From contig CAMYOL010000034.1 of the NCBI GenBank assembly GCA_947260005.1, positions 1 to 64,000 on the forward strand: a stretch of DNA of 64,000 nucleotides, written 5' to 3'. Positions 27,471 to 37,991 of the stretch are shown in pieces. This DNA comes from an uncultured Ectothiorhodospiraceae bacterium (lineage in GTDB: Bacteria; Pseudomonadota; Gammaproteobacteria; UBA6429; Thiohalophilaceae). Made by a program: the position numbers and the translations under genes. The number at the start of each line of letters is the position of its first letter. Within the stretch, counting starts at the first letter, position 1. Below the pieces are notes generated by a model, which did no database searches, was not told the DNA's origin, and was given only the letters and a program-made list of their open reading frames with translations.

Positions 27471-27665
27471 TTAAACTTTATAACTGACCACTCGATTCCG
27501 ACCGCCTTCTTTTGCCTGATAAAGGGCCGTATCGGCCTGTTTGAAAAGCTCAACAGGGTCTACTGCTTCTGCTGTTAATGTTGCAATACCGAATCTACAG
27601 TCTTCAATAATATTAGTTGGGTATTGAAAGGTAATCAGTGGGTGGTAGCGGTAAATAAGGATTGT
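27471..27665 (-). pseudogene. C-terminal remnant of a GGDEF diguanylate cyclase gene
   Basis: The minus strand reads 64 codons to a stop with clear GGDEF-domain C-terminal sequence: CRFGIATLTAEA, DPVELFKQADTALYQAKEGG and RNRVVSYKV. The catalytic GGDEF loop and everything upstream are gone, so it is a remnant. It begins in frame directly after the DUF3108 stop codon (27666-27668), so the deletion junction is near that stop. No start codon or ribosome site serves it. Confidence 0.8.
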
Positions 27666-28400
27666 TTAGAAGGAGACGGTTTTAAGGTTAAGTTCAGTTG
27701 TATCGCCATCATCATCGACTTTTAATATTCGCACAGGAAGATAATTTAGCTCAGGCGCACACCAGATTATGAATTGCATTTTATTGCGTATTCTATTGCT
27801 GATGAGTTTTATCGTATCTAAAGTTTTAAAAGGCGTTTCTAATTTAGCTTTGTTTACCACTTTCAGGGAGTAAGAATCGACTCGCTTTTTATCAGAAATA
27901 ATATACGTGACCGCTTGTTTGTTATTTTGTAAGTCACGCATGAGCTGGATCTGAAAGCTTAGCAGGTCATGTGTTCCTGCTTTTAGAGGATATTGTTTAT
28001 TGGTGTAATCGTTGTTGATCTGGCCGTTAGTCCAGTCGAAATGGATGTTGAATTTTTTTTCTTTTTTACCACCGTGCTGGTGGTAACGATAGGAAAGTGG
28101 TTGATAGTTGTTGGCAACTTGTTTGATTTGACTGGCTTCGTTAACGGTGTCCTTTAGGAACATGCGGGCAAAGCCTTTTGCGTGAGTGTTTGAAAGATAC
28201 TCCCACCGACCGTCTTTTTTTGATTTGAAAGATCGCACCGCATCTCCGAGGACGATATCGTTGTGAGTGACTTCATAGGTGATGGAGAACCCGGTGTTTA
28301 GTATTCCTGCATGACTATAGGTCATCGCCAAACTGAGCAGGCCGATCACGATTCCCCGGGGAAACATTCTTTTTAATCCGCTTTTTAGACCATTTTGCAT
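27666..28400 (-). CDS. DUF3108 exported protein
   Basis: A 244-residue periplasmic protein with a signal peptide (IVIGLLSLAMTYSHA) and the DUF3108 fold: FSITYEVTHNDIVLGDAVRSF, then strands, ending with LPVRILKVDDDGDTTELNL. The family commonly follows purN in gammaproteobacteria, and it does here. A cell-envelope role is likely; no enzyme activity is known. It is followed in frame by the GGDEF remnant. Confidence 0.85.
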   Translation of the reverse strand: MQNGLKSGLKRMFPRGIVIGLLSLAMTYSHAGILNTGFSITYEVTHNDIVLGDAVRSFKSKKDGRWEYLSNTHAKGFARMFLKDTVNEASQIKQVANNYQPLSYRYHQHGGKKEKKFNIHFDWTNGQINNDYTNKQYPLKAGTHDLLSFQIQLMRDLQNNKQAVTYIISDKKRVDSYSLKVVNKAKLETPFKTLDTIKLISNRIRNKMQFIIWCAPELNYLPVRILKVDDDGDTTELNLKTVSF

Positions 28401-28423
28401 ATTAGCTTAGAGCTCCAGGCTTT

Positions 28424-29080
28424 TTATTGGTTCCATTTATATTGCTGTTGCCCAAAAGATATGGGTTGTTCATTGAAGTAAACCACCCCTTTGCTGAACA
28501 CAACCTGACTGGCGGCGATACGCCGAATCGATTCCGGGTATATTTTATGCTCGAGCTCATGAACCCGGGCTGCGAGCTTCGTTGCATCGTCGTCAGAATG
28601 AACAGGGATGCGGGCCTGCAATATTATCGGGCCGCTATCTAATTCGGGGATGACATAATGTACTGTCGCACCATGTTCGGATTCACCCGCATCGAGCACT
28701 CGTTGATGGGTATTGAGACCCTGATACTTGGGTAGTAACGAAGGGTGAATATTGATCATTCTACCGATGTAATGTTTAACAAACGGGTCACTCAAGATGC
28801 GCATAAACCCGGCGAGCACTATCAGCTCAGGTTTTATCTGATCGATGGTTTCCATTAAGGCCTGATCGAAGGCCTCGCGTGAATTATAGTCCTGGTGGTC
28901 AACGATCTGTGTTTTGATGTTCGCTTTGGCGGCGCGTTGTAAGCCAGGGGCATTGGGGCGATTACTGATTACGCATTCGATGGTCGCGTTTAGTTGTCCG
29001 CTTTCAATCTCATCGATGATCGCTTGTAGGTTGCTACCATTGCCAGAAATAAGCACAACGAGTTTAATCGGCGAGGTCAT
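28424..29080 (-). CDS. purN: Phosphoribosylglycinamide formyltransferase
   Basis: The 218-residue GAR transformylase, third step of purine synthesis, using 10-formyl-THF. GNGSNLQAIIDEI binds phosphate, and NIHPSLLPKYQGLNTHQRVL holds the catalytic Asn-His pair; HGATVHYV and D of ELDSGPI complete the site. It begins 5 bases after purM and is coupled to it. Confidence 0.96.
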   Translation of the reverse strand: MTSPIKLVVLISGNGSNLQAIIDEIESGQLNATIECVISNRPNAPGLQRAAKANIKTQIVDHQDYNSREAFDQALMETIDQIKPELIVLAGFMRILSDPFVKHYIGRMINIHPSLLPKYQGLNTHQRVLDAGESEHGATVHYVIPELDSGPIILQARIPVHSDDDATKLAARVHELEHKIYPESIRRIAASQVVFSKGVVYFNEQPISFGQQQYKWNQ

Positions 29081-29085
29081 TATGT

Positions 29086-30135
29086 TTATTTAATAATGAC
29101 CTGGGGCGCACCATCATGAGTTTCGATCTGACCGATTAAGGTCGCGCTAAATTCATCATTATCGAAATGAGCGAGAGTGGTCTCGACATCGTTTTGATCA
29201 ACAATTAACGTCATGCCAATGCCGCAGTTAAACGTGCGATACATTTCTTCTTCTGCCACCTGACCGTTTTCCTGTAACCAGTTAAACACCGCCGGCATTT
29301 GCCAGGCGTCTTTATTAATGATGGCCTGGGTCTGGTCGGGTAATACGCGAGGGATGTTTTCCAGCAAACCACCACCCGTAATGTGCGCCAGGGCATGGAC
29401 TTTTATTTTTTCGAATAAAGACAACAGGGGTTTGACGTAAATCTGGGTTGGGGTCAATAAGGCCTCGCCTAAGGGCCGGCCATGGAAGTCCTGATTTACA
29501 TCGGCATTGGCGTGTTCAATGATTTTTCGTACCAGCGAGTAGCCATTAGAATGCGGACCATTGGAGCTTAGACCGATAATGGCCTGACCGGCGTGAACAC
29601 TTTGGCCATCGATGACCTTGGGTTTGTCCACCGCACCGACACAAAAGCCCGCCAGATCGTAATCACCTTCAGAATACATACCGGGCATCTCAGCCGTTTC
29701 CCCGCCAATCAGCGCCGCCCCAGAGATTTCACAGCCCTTGGCAATTCCAGCAATCACATCGGCTGCGACATCAATGCTGAGCTTACCGGTTGCGTAATAA
29801 TCAAGAAAAAAGAGCGGCTCGGCACCTTGTACGATGAGGTCATTCACACACATGGCGACCAGATCGATACCAACCGTGTCATGAATACCCAGCTGCAAGG
29901 CTAATTTGAGCTTAGTGCCAACCCCATCGGTGCCGGCGACCAGCACCGGTGTCTGGTATTTGCTGAGATCTAGCTCAAAAAGGGCGCCAAATCCTCCTAA
30001 ATTGCCCATAACTTCAGGGCGTAGGGTTTTCTTAGTGAGGGGCTTGATTCGTTCTATTAATGCATTTCCTGCATCGATATCAACGCCAGCATCGCGATAG
30101 CTTAAGCCGGCGGTTTCATTTTTTTGGTGCGACAC
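29086..30135 (-). CDS. purM: Phosphoribosylformylglycinamidine cyclo-ligase
   Basis: The 349-residue AIR synthetase, fifth purine step. It begins with [19 protein letters not shown] and contains the glycine-rich [24 protein letters not shown], the [11 protein letters not shown] loop and [13 protein letters not shown]. First gene of purM-purN-DUF3108, divergent from the DUF2066 gene. No PurR-like box was evident in the 93-base divergent gap. Confidence 0.97.
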   Translation of the reverse strand: MSHQKNETAGLSYRDAGVDIDAGNALIERIKPLTKKTLRPEVMGNLGGFGALFELDLSKYQTPVLVAGTDGVGTKLKLALQLGIHDTVGIDLVAMCVNDLIVQGAEPLFFLDYYATGKLSIDVAADVIAGIAKGCEISGAALIGGETAEMPGMYSEGDYDLAGFCVGAVDKPKVIDGQSVHAGQAIIGLSSNGPHSNGYSLVRKIIEHANADVNQDFHGRPLGEALLTPTQIYVKPLLSLFEKIKVHALAHITGGGLLENIPRVLPDQTQAIINKDAWQMPAVFNWLQENGQVAEEEMYRTFNCGIGMTLIVDQNDVETTLAHFDNDEFSATLIGQIETHDGAPQVIIK

Positions 30136-30228
30136 TCACAACTCCTCAAATTAGCACCTTTTTTGTGCTTCGACAGTAGGTAATAATAGGGTAGTTTAAC
30201 AATTTGCCGTCAAGCAGGGAATCCGCAG

Positions 30229-31389
30229 GTGCACAATAGTAAAAATAACCATTATTACCTTATCGCTCAATTTATGAGCCTATTTATTCTGTGCTGCAGT
30301 ATTGCAGTCAGTTCAGTGGCTCAAGCCGATGCCATTAAGGACCTTTATGAAACCCGGGTCTGGGTAACCAGTCAGGACAAGAAAGAACGCAGTGAAGCAT
30401 TGCAGCAAGCGTTTATGGAAATTCTGGTGCGCGTTTCAGGTCGAGTGGATATCGCCCAGTCGACTGATTACCCGGAAATCCAAACGGCTATCGAAATGGC
30501 GACTCGCTATGCCCAACAATATCGTTATTTAAAGTATAAACCCAAGTCTGGTGCGAAAAAGAATAAAAAACTGATCCTGTGGGTTCGCTTTGATGAGGCG
30601 GCGGTAACCAACTTATTACGAAAAAATAATATTCCGGTTTGGGGGAGTACCCGTCCATCCACTTTGGTTTGGCTGGTAATAGATAATCGTGGTGAGCGTG
30701 AACTAATTGGAAATAATTCTCAGCACAAAGCACGAACCACATTAATAAGGCAGGCAAGACATCGCGGGGTGCCTTTGCGTTTACCGTTATTAGATTTAAA
30801 AGATCGTTCGGCGTTACGTACCAGCGATGTCTGGGGAAATTTTGAATCAACCATTATGAAGGCCTCATCACGCTACCAGACTGAAGCAGTGCTGGTTGGA
30901 CGAGTTTTTCAAAGTTATGGTGGTCATTGGAATGCGCGCTGGTCTTTGTATGCCGATAGTCGTCGTACCGACTATTCTTTGTCTGGTTCAAGTATTGAAG
31001 AGGTTGTGCGACCGGGAATTGATTCTACTGCAGAAGCATTGGCTTCACGTTATGCTTCTGTTGGATTATCTGATACGAGCACCGTGTTAATTCAGGTTAA
31101 GGACATTAAAAATTTTAGTGATTTTAACCGTGTGACTAAATACCTGAAAAAACTTTCCAACGTAAATTCTGTGCAACCGTTCGAGGTAGCGGCCAATACC
31201 GCAATCTTTCAATTGACAACACCTGCGGGTCGTTTAGGCGTAGCACGTGCGGTGGCATTGGGACATACCCTGGTGACAGAACCGGTTAGTACGGTACCGA
31301 TTCCCAAACTGCCTGGTGAAGAAACGGCAGAAGATGCGGATAAACCTGATCCAATTGTCCCGGACCTTATATACAGATTAATCCCGTGA
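30229..31389 (+). CDS. DUF2066 exported protein
   Basis: A 386-residue protein with a signal peptide (FMSLFILCCSIAVSSVAQA) and a DUF2066 domain (KDLYETRVWVTSQDKKERSEALQQAFMEILVRVSG). Start is GTG at 30229 with AGGGA about 8 bases before; an internal ATG at FMSLF is possible. Often found upstream of the CDP-alcohol transferase-PerM-hda genes, as here. Periplasmic or membrane-associated; function unknown. Confidence 0.85.
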   Translation: MHNSKNNHYYLIAQFMSLFILCCSIAVSSVAQADAIKDLYETRVWVTSQDKKERSEALQQAFMEILVRVSGRVDIAQSTDYPEIQTAIEMATRYAQQYRYLKYKPKSGAKKNKKLILWVRFDEAAVTNLLRKNNIPVWGSTRPSTLVWLVIDNRGERELIGNNSQHKARTTLIRQARHRGVPLRLPLLDLKDRSALRTSDVWGNFESTIMKASSRYQTEAVLVGRVFQSYGGHWNARWSLYADSRRTDYSLSGSSIEEVVRPGIDSTAEALASRYASVGLSDTSTVLIQVKDIKNFSDFNRVTKYLKKLSNVNSVQPFEVAANTAIFQLTTPAGRLGVARAVALGHTLVTEPVSTVPIPKLPGEETAEDADKPDPIVPDLIYRLIP

Positions 31390-31949
31390 GATTTATCCCA
31401 AATTTAATTAGCTTTTTACGAATATTGTTAGTGGTGCCAACCGTCTATTTATTGGCGGATCACCAATATAACCATGCCTTATTGATTTTCTTTATTGCCG
31501 GTTTCTCGGATGGGCTGGATGGTTTTTTGGCACGCCGCTATGGTTGGACATCAAAATTAGGCAGTTTTTTAGATCCGATGGGCGACAAACTGTTAATGAC
31601 GGCAAGCTATTTTATGCTGGGCTGGCTTGGGCATTTACCGGTTTGGTTGGTGGTAGTTGTAATCGGTCGAGATGTGGTCATTGTCCTTGGCGCATTGGCT
31701 TATCGTTTATTTGTGCAGGATATTACTATGAGCCCATTATTTATTAGCAAGCTCAATACAGGTGTACAAATATTTTTAGTGTTATTAATGTTGTTCAATC
31801 TGTCCGGTTGGCCGCTGTCCGAAACTATTCCACATTGGTTAACGACGGGAACTATTTATATCGTGCTAACGACATCATTGTTAAGTGGTTTGTCGTACAT
31901 TTTTATCTGGTCACACCGTGCTATGCACGCCGTTGAAGACAACGAGTAG
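31386..31949 (+). CDS. CDP-alcohol phosphatidyltransferase family protein
   Basis: A 187-residue membrane enzyme with the complete CDP-alcohol motif D-G-x2-D-G-x-LARR...G-x3-D-x3-D (SDGLDGFLARRYGW, LGSFLDPMGDK). Likely PgsA-like, making a phosphatidylglycerol-phosphate or related lipid from CDP-diacylglycerol; the exact alcohol is not determined. It starts with GTG overlapping the DUF2066 stop as GTGA, so it is coupled. Confidence 0.88.
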   Translation: MRFIPNLISFLRILLVVPTVYLLADHQYNHALLIFFIAGFSDGLDGFLARRYGWTSKLGSFLDPMGDKLLMTASYFMLGWLGHLPVWLVVVVIGRDVVIVLGALAYRLFVQDITMSPLFISKLNTGVQIFLVLLMLFNLSGWPLSETIPHWLTTGTIYIVLTTSLLSGLSYIFIWSHRAMHAVEDNE

Positions 31950-31952
31950 TCG

Positions 31953-33002
31953 ATGACGGATTCAAACCGATGGTATTGGCTAACACTCATCATAATAACC
32001 GGTGTATTAGTTTATTTACTGGCCCCGGTATTGACGCCATTTATGATCGCCGCAATTCTGGCGTATATCGGTGATCCCTTAGTTGATCGACTAGAGACCT
32101 ATAAGCTACCGCGTTTGGCTGCGGTGGCGATTGTATTTGTTGGATTAACCCTGATTGCCTCGATTGTGCTTATTATTTTAATTCCGCTGTTAGAAAAACA
32201 AATCTTTACCCTCGGCCAAAAAGTCCCTGCGTATGTCAATGTGATCCAACAACAGTTTGTACCCTGGCTAAATACAAAGTTTGGTTTGGGGGTAAGCATT
32301 GATCCGGAACAATTAAAGCAGAGTTTGACGACAAACTGGCAACAGGCGGGCGGTTTTGCCAGCAAGATTGTCGCTTACCTGACACACTCTGGATTTGTGA
32401 TATTGGAAGTCGCGGCAAACCTGGTGTTAATCCCGGTGGTGGCCTTTTATTTATTGCGCGACTGGGATGGTCTGGTAGCACGTGTTCGTGAACTGCTACC
32501 AAGGAAAACAGAACCGGTTGTTAGTCTACTAGCGAAACAAACCGACGAAGTGCTGGGATCATTTTTAAGAGGGCAGTTACTGGTAATGCTGTCTTTGAGT
32601 TTAATCTACAGCGTCGGTCTCGGCATCGTTGGATTGGATGTCGCTTTACTGGTTGGTTTGATTGCGGGCCTGGTCAGTTTTGTTCCTTATCTAGGTTTCA
32701 TCGTAGGTATATTTATCGCTTCGATCGCTGCAGTAATGCAGTTTGGTGATATCACACACCTGTTTTATGTCGGCCTTGTATTTATGATTGGTCAGACTTT
32801 AGAAGGTATGGTGTTGACGCCTTATCTGGTTGGTGATCGAATTGGTTTACATCCGGTTGCGGTTATTTTTGCTGTATTAGCAGGTGGACAGTTATTTGGT
32901 TTTCTTGGGATTTTGTTAGCGTTACCGGTCGCAGCGATCATCGCGGTCATCTTGCGTTACTTACACGAACAATATAAATCCAGCAGCATGTATTCAGGAT
33001 AA
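31953..33002 (+). CDS. AI-2E/PerM family permease
   Basis: A 349-residue inner-membrane protein with about seven membrane segments. VAFYLLRDWDG and the C-terminal PYLVGDRIGLHPVAVIFAVLAGG are the family signatures. Located 3 bases after the CDP-alcohol transferase gene and before hda, a conserved order. Substrate unknown; autoinducer-2 export is shown only for some relatives. Confidence 0.9.
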   Translation: MTDSNRWYWLTLIIITGVLVYLLAPVLTPFMIAAILAYIGDPLVDRLETYKLPRLAAVAIVFVGLTLIASIVLIILIPLLEKQIFTLGQKVPAYVNVIQQQFVPWLNTKFGLGVSIDPEQLKQSLTTNWQQAGGFASKIVAYLTHSGFVILEVAANLVLIPVVAFYLLRDWDGLVARVRELLPRKTEPVVSLLAKQTDEVLGSFLRGQLLVMLSLSLIYSVGLGIVGLDVALLVGLIAGLVSFVPYLGFIVGIFIASIAAVMQFGDITHLFYVGLVFMIGQTLEGMVLTPYLVGDRIGLHPVAVIFAVLAGGQLFGFLGILLALPVAAIIAVILRYLHEQYKSSSMYSG

Positions 33003-33009
33003 TGAACTT

Positions 33010-33675
33010 TTGGCTTACCAGATACCGTTAGACATAAAATTAAATGCCACGGCGACGTTTGATAACTTTGTTGCTAATCAGAATGAACAACTCGTCGATT
33101 TAATGCAAAGTGAAGAACCCTTTGTATATCTTTGGGCGACAAAGGCGGTGGGAAAATCTCATTTGTTACAGGCCTTATGTCAAACGCATAACAATGCCAT
33201 TTATCTACCGTTGCAAGAAATTGATTTATGGCAGCCGCAAATTTTCGCCGGTTTAGAAAGTTTTGATCTTATTTGCCTGGACGATGTCGAAAAAATAGCG
33301 GGTCTGCCTGATTGGGAACAGGCTTTGTTTAACATGTTTAACCGTGTCAGAGATAATCATAAAAAATTGCGAATCAGTGGAAATGTATCTGCGACTCAGT
33401 TAGCCATTAAACTAAAAGATCTGTTATCACGATTGAGCTGGGGTGTCAGTGTGCAGGTTCATGGCCTCGATGATAACGAAAAAGTGATTGCGCTTTCAAA
33501 ACGGGCCGAGCAAAAAGGATTTAAATTATCAGACGATGCAAGTCATTTTTTATTAAAAAACTGCCCACGTGACATGCAATCATTATTTAATATCTTAGAG
33601 AAATTAGATGATGCCAGTCTGCAAGCGCAACGAAGAATAACCATTCCGTTTATTAAAAAGCAGCTCGGTATTTAG
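33010..33675 (+). CDS. hda: DnaA regulatory inactivator Hda
   Basis: A 221-residue AAA+ protein that, with the DNA clamp, stimulates DnaA-ATP hydrolysis to prevent over-initiation. It begins AYQIPLDIKLNATATFDNF, has the clamp-binding QIPLDI-type N-terminus, Walker B LICLDDVEKI and the sensor region SRLSWGVSVQV. The Walker A loop reads ATKAVGKSH: two glycines of the GxxGxGKS pattern are Ala. Start is TTG at 33010; the ATG at 33002 is out of frame. Confidence 0.9.
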   Translation: MAYQIPLDIKLNATATFDNFVANQNEQLVDLMQSEEPFVYLWATKAVGKSHLLQALCQTHNNAIYLPLQEIDLWQPQIFAGLESFDLICLDDVEKIAGLPDWEQALFNMFNRVRDNHKKLRISGNVSATQLAIKLKDLLSRLSWGVSVQVHGLDDNEKVIALSKRAEQKGFKLSDDASHFLLKNCPRDMQSLFNILEKLDDASLQAQRRITIPFIKKQLGI

Positions 33676-33720
33676 CGCACCGTGTAGTCATTTAAGCTGG
33701 ACGAAATTCGCTGGATATGG

Positions 33721-34181
33721 TTATTTGCTGGTAGTTTCAATTCGATACATCGCATGGCAGCTAGTACAATTGTTCATTAAATTTGATAGCTGTGATAAGG
33801 CATGATTACCATCACCCAGGTCGTCAGCATCCAAAGCCAGCTGGTCAAATCTGGTATGCGTATCAAACCCTAATTGTTTAAATTGCCTGGGAAGTTTAGC
33901 CGTTAATGTTGTTGGAACATCGCCTTGTGTTGCGCGACCAACTTTTCGAGCATAATCTGTTACCAGTTCCATATTGTTTTCAGAAATTCCTTTCGTTATC
34001 TGCTGAACACTGGTTAAAAATGCTCTCATTTCTGCCTGTATTAAGTCTCTTTCATCATGGCTTAGCTGTATTGTCGTACGGCCGTCTGTGATATTCAAAG
34101 CACTACCCTGGAACATCGACTTATAAATACTGGCTGCAATAACAAGTAATAAAAGAATGATTATTGTCAAACATTTTTTAT

Positions 34182-34185
<4 letters not shown>
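33721..34185 (-). CDS. Cytochrome c, c'-like
   Basis: A 154-residue protein with an N-terminal membrane anchor or signal (CLTIIILLLLVIAASIY) and a single C-terminal heme motif CTSCH. A helical body followed by a C-terminal CxxCH, and a length near 130 mature residues, fits the four-helix cytochrome c' class. It overlaps the DUF2069 gene by 4 bases at its start. Partner unknown. Confidence 0.8.
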
Positions 34186-35496
<1,311 letters not shown>

Positions 35497-35684
35497 CGGG
35501 TCACTCCTGGTAAAAATTTTACTTATTAGGTCGTAATTCTCAAAATCAAAAATCGGGCCAGATGGGCAAATTTTGAGGATAATATTGTACCCGTAAAGTC
35601 TTGTGGGGTCTGCTTGACAGTCAATATTGGCAGTGATAGTTTGGCCGAAATCACCTGACATTAGAGGGTTTGCAGAGCATATTT

Positions 35685-35996
35685 ATGTCAGTACAACCTA
35701 TCCAGAATCGAGCTTTATTTTTCCTTTTGTACGTACTGGCCTTTTTGACCAGTTCCTGTGCGTTGACCCCACCTGTTCAGGAAATGAGCAATGCGAGGCA
35801 GACGATTTCTGCGGCTCATGAAGCGCAAGCAGAGGTCTATGCTCCAAAGCATCTCACAGAAGCGGAGCGGTTCATGACACTGGCCAGTGAGGCGATGGAG
35901 TCGGGTGATTATCTGTCTGCACGTGACTATGCCGTCGAGGCACAGCAACATGCCATTAAGGCCAGGCAGCAGGCAGTCAGCAAGCAAAATAACTAA
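35685..35996 (+). CDS. DUF4398-like lipoprotein
   Basis: A 103-residue outer-membrane or periplasmic lipoprotein. The signal FFLLYVLAFLTSSC ends in a lipobox with Cys. The mature part is helical, with EAQAEVYAPKHLTEAERFMTLA and SGDYLSARDYAVEAQQHAIKA, a TPR-like pattern typical of DUF4398. A TTG start 15 bases upstream is possible. It pairs with the LysM lipoprotein gene downstream, which has a similar helical part. Confidence 0.75.
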   Translation: MSVQPIQNRALFFLLYVLAFLTSSCALTPPVQEMSNARQTISAAHEAQAEVYAPKHLTEAERFMTLASEAMESGDYLSARDYAVEAQQHAIKARQQAVSKQNN

Positions 35997-36164
35997 TATT
36001 AAAAAGGTTTATTATTGGGCAATTTGATGCCTTCTATGTTGGGTATCTCCTTGACACTGAACAGCGTGATTGATAGTTTGAGGCAGATAATAATACTAAA
36101 TTTAACGGCCATATTTTCATCATACGATATCGGCTAACAAGAGACTTTTTAGGAGCAGAGCAAA

Positions 36165-36791
36165 ATGAGAATAATGAATACGCTTAAATTAACCAGCCTT
36201 TTGGCGCTAATCTTTGCCGTGGCGATTGGTTGTTCAAGCACCAGCACAGATGGTAGTTCACTTGAACAACAAGCCAAAGATGCAATCGCAGCCGCTAAAA
36301 AGGCTAATAAAGAAGCTAAGGCCGTCGGGTACGAATGGCGTGATACGGGCAAACTGATTAAAAACGCTGAAAAGGCTCTTGGCGATGAGGAATTTGAAAA
36401 GGCCATTAAGCTTGCTAACCAGGCGCAACGTCAGGCTGAAAATGCGGTTAGACAAGAACGTTCAGAAAGCAACCGACTCTCTGCAGAGTTAGGGGCCGCA
36501 GCGACACCGGTGTCCAGCACAGGCCAATATTCTGTTGTCAGAGGTGACAATCTGTGGAATATATCAGCTAAACCTGATGTATATAATAATCCTTATCAGT
36601 GGCCATTAATCTTCAAAGCGAACAGCGATAAGATTAAAGATGCTGATTTGATCTTCCCTGGGCAGCAATTTGCTCTGAATACCAATCCTACATCAGCAGA
36701 GTCCAGTGCCGCCGTTGCTCATGCTAAAAGTCGTGGTGCATGGTCTTTAGGTGTTGTAGAGGATTCTGATAAGGCTTTTCTGGCTCAATAA
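36165..36791 (+). CDS. LysM-domain lipoprotein
   Basis: A 208-residue lipoprotein. The lipobox is AIGC after a hydrophobic signal. A helical region (QAKDAIAAAKKANKEAKAVG, KAIKLANQAQRQAENAVRQ) like that of DUF4398 proteins precedes a LysM domain (YSVVRGDNLWNISAKPDVY, ending LIFPGQQFAL) that binds peptidoglycan. GGAG lies 9 bases before the ATG. Probably links the outer membrane to the wall. Confidence 0.88.
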   Translation: MRIMNTLKLTSLLALIFAVAIGCSSTSTDGSSLEQQAKDAIAAAKKANKEAKAVGYEWRDTGKLIKNAEKALGDEEFEKAIKLANQAQRQAENAVRQERSESNRLSAELGAAATPVSSTGQYSVVRGDNLWNISAKPDVYNNPYQWPLIFKANSDKIKDADLIFPGQQFALNTNPTSAESSAAVAHAKSRGAWSLGVVEDSDKAFLAQ

Positions 36792-36817
36792 TTTCTAGTC
36801 GTTATATACTGATTAGT

Positions 36818-36848
36818 AAAAAAAGGGACCGTATGGTCCCTTTTTTTT
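36818..36848 (+). terminator. Strong Rho-independent terminator after the LysM gene
   Basis: GGGACC (36825-36830) and GGTCCC (36835-36840) form a perfect stem flanked by A7 and T8, so it may work in both directions. Confidence 0.92.
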
Positions 36849-36905
36849 GAATTCTTGAAACATTCGGTGGTCTTATCTTTACTCTGAAACAGCTTAGGAT
36901 AACGA

Positions 36906-37388
36906 ATGATTGCTAGAATTCATGTGATATTGTTGATTTGTCTGGTTCCGATTATGGTGCTGGCGGAGGAAATCCAGTTTACCGCGAGTGATGTCGCTGG
37001 TAAACAATACAAGCTAAGTGATTACAACGGTAAATGGGTCATAATTAACTATTGGGCTACCTGGTGTCCACCTTGTCTGGATGAAATTCCTGAATTAATA
37101 GAGTTTCATGAGCAGTATAAAAAAGATAAGGCAGTGGTGCTGGGAGTAAATTATGAAGAAGTCGATGATGATGATTTAAAATCATTTATTGACGAATATT
37201 TTATTTCGTATCCGATATTAAAAGGGGATCTATCTCGTCCCCCTCCATTTGGGCGTTTGATAGGATTACCGACGACCTATGTCGTCTCACCGCAAGGAAA
37301 GTTAGTTTATACCCAAGTCGGTGGTGTGACTAAAGACTGGTTAGAGCAGGCGACAAAACTAAAAACTGAACGCGCGAGTTTAAATTAA
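36906..37388 (+). CDS. TlpA/ResA-like periplasmic thioredoxin
   Basis: A 160-residue exported thiol-disulfide protein. A signal peptide (HVILLICLVPIMVLAE) leads into a thioredoxin fold with WCPPC in NYWATWCPPCLDEIP and the cis-Pro at LPTTYVV. Likely a reductant for periplasmic cysteines. It overlaps the next thioredoxin-like gene by one base (TAATG). Confidence 0.88.
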   Translation: MIARIHVILLICLVPIMVLAEEIQFTASDVAGKQYKLSDYNGKWVIINYWATWCPPCLDEIPELIEFHEQYKKDKAVVLGVNYEEVDDDDLKSFIDEYFISYPILKGDLSRPPPFGRLIGLPTTYVVSPQGKLVYTQVGGVTKDWLEQATKLKTERASLN

Positions 37389-37966
37389 TGTTATCAATAA
37401 AAATGCAATCGAAAAATATCCGATCGAAAAAAATCCTAGCAGCTTCACTCTTACTATCTTTGTTAGTAATGCAATTTCCGCTAGTGGCTAATGCCAGTAC
37501 GCCTCGGGATCCTTATAAATATTTTTTTAACGAAACCTGGGGCGATTTGCCAGAGGAAATAGCGAAAGCGAAAGAGGAAGGTAAATCGGGAGTATTAATT
37601 TTCTTTGAAATGGATGAATGCCCATTTTGTCACTACATGAAAAATAACGTCATTAATCAGTCAGAAGTTCAGGATTATTATCGTAAACACTTCTTGAATA
37701 TTGTTGTCGATATTGAAGGGGATATAGAGATGACGAATTTTAAAGGGGAAACATTAAAACAAAAAGACTTCGCTTTTAAAGAGCATCGAGTTCGTGCAAC
37801 GCCGGTGATTGCTTTTTTTGATCTTAATGGCAAACGTATTCATCGACATATCGGTAAGACTAATGGCGTACAGGAATTTTTATGGATGGGAGAATACATC
37901 GTTAGTGGTGCCTATAAGGAAACCCCCTTTATTCGTTATAAACGTGAAAAACGTAATAAAAATTAA
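37388..37966 (+). CDS. SoxW-like thioredoxin-family protein
   Basis: A 192-residue exported protein with an N-terminal signal/anchor (KKILAASLLLSLLVMQFPLV, cut near ANAS) and a thioredoxin fold with CPFC in FFEMDECPFCHYMKNNVI and VRATPVIAFFDLNGKRIHRHIG. This pattern resembles SoxW-like and other thioredoxin-like proteins of sulfur-oxidising bacteria. Second gene of the trx-trx-TolC-HlyD-acyP run. Redox partner unknown. Confidence 0.8.
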   Translation: MLSIKMQSKNIRSKKILAASLLLSLLVMQFPLVANASTPRDPYKYFFNETWGDLPEEIAKAKEEGKSGVLIFFEMDECPFCHYMKNNVINQSEVQDYYRKHFLNIVVDIEGDIEMTNFKGETLKQKDFAFKEHRVRATPVIAFFDLNGKRIHRHIGKTNGVQEFLWMGEYIVSGAYKETPFIRYKREKRNKN

Positions 37967-37991
37967 ACCATTATAATACTGTCGAGTTGGT

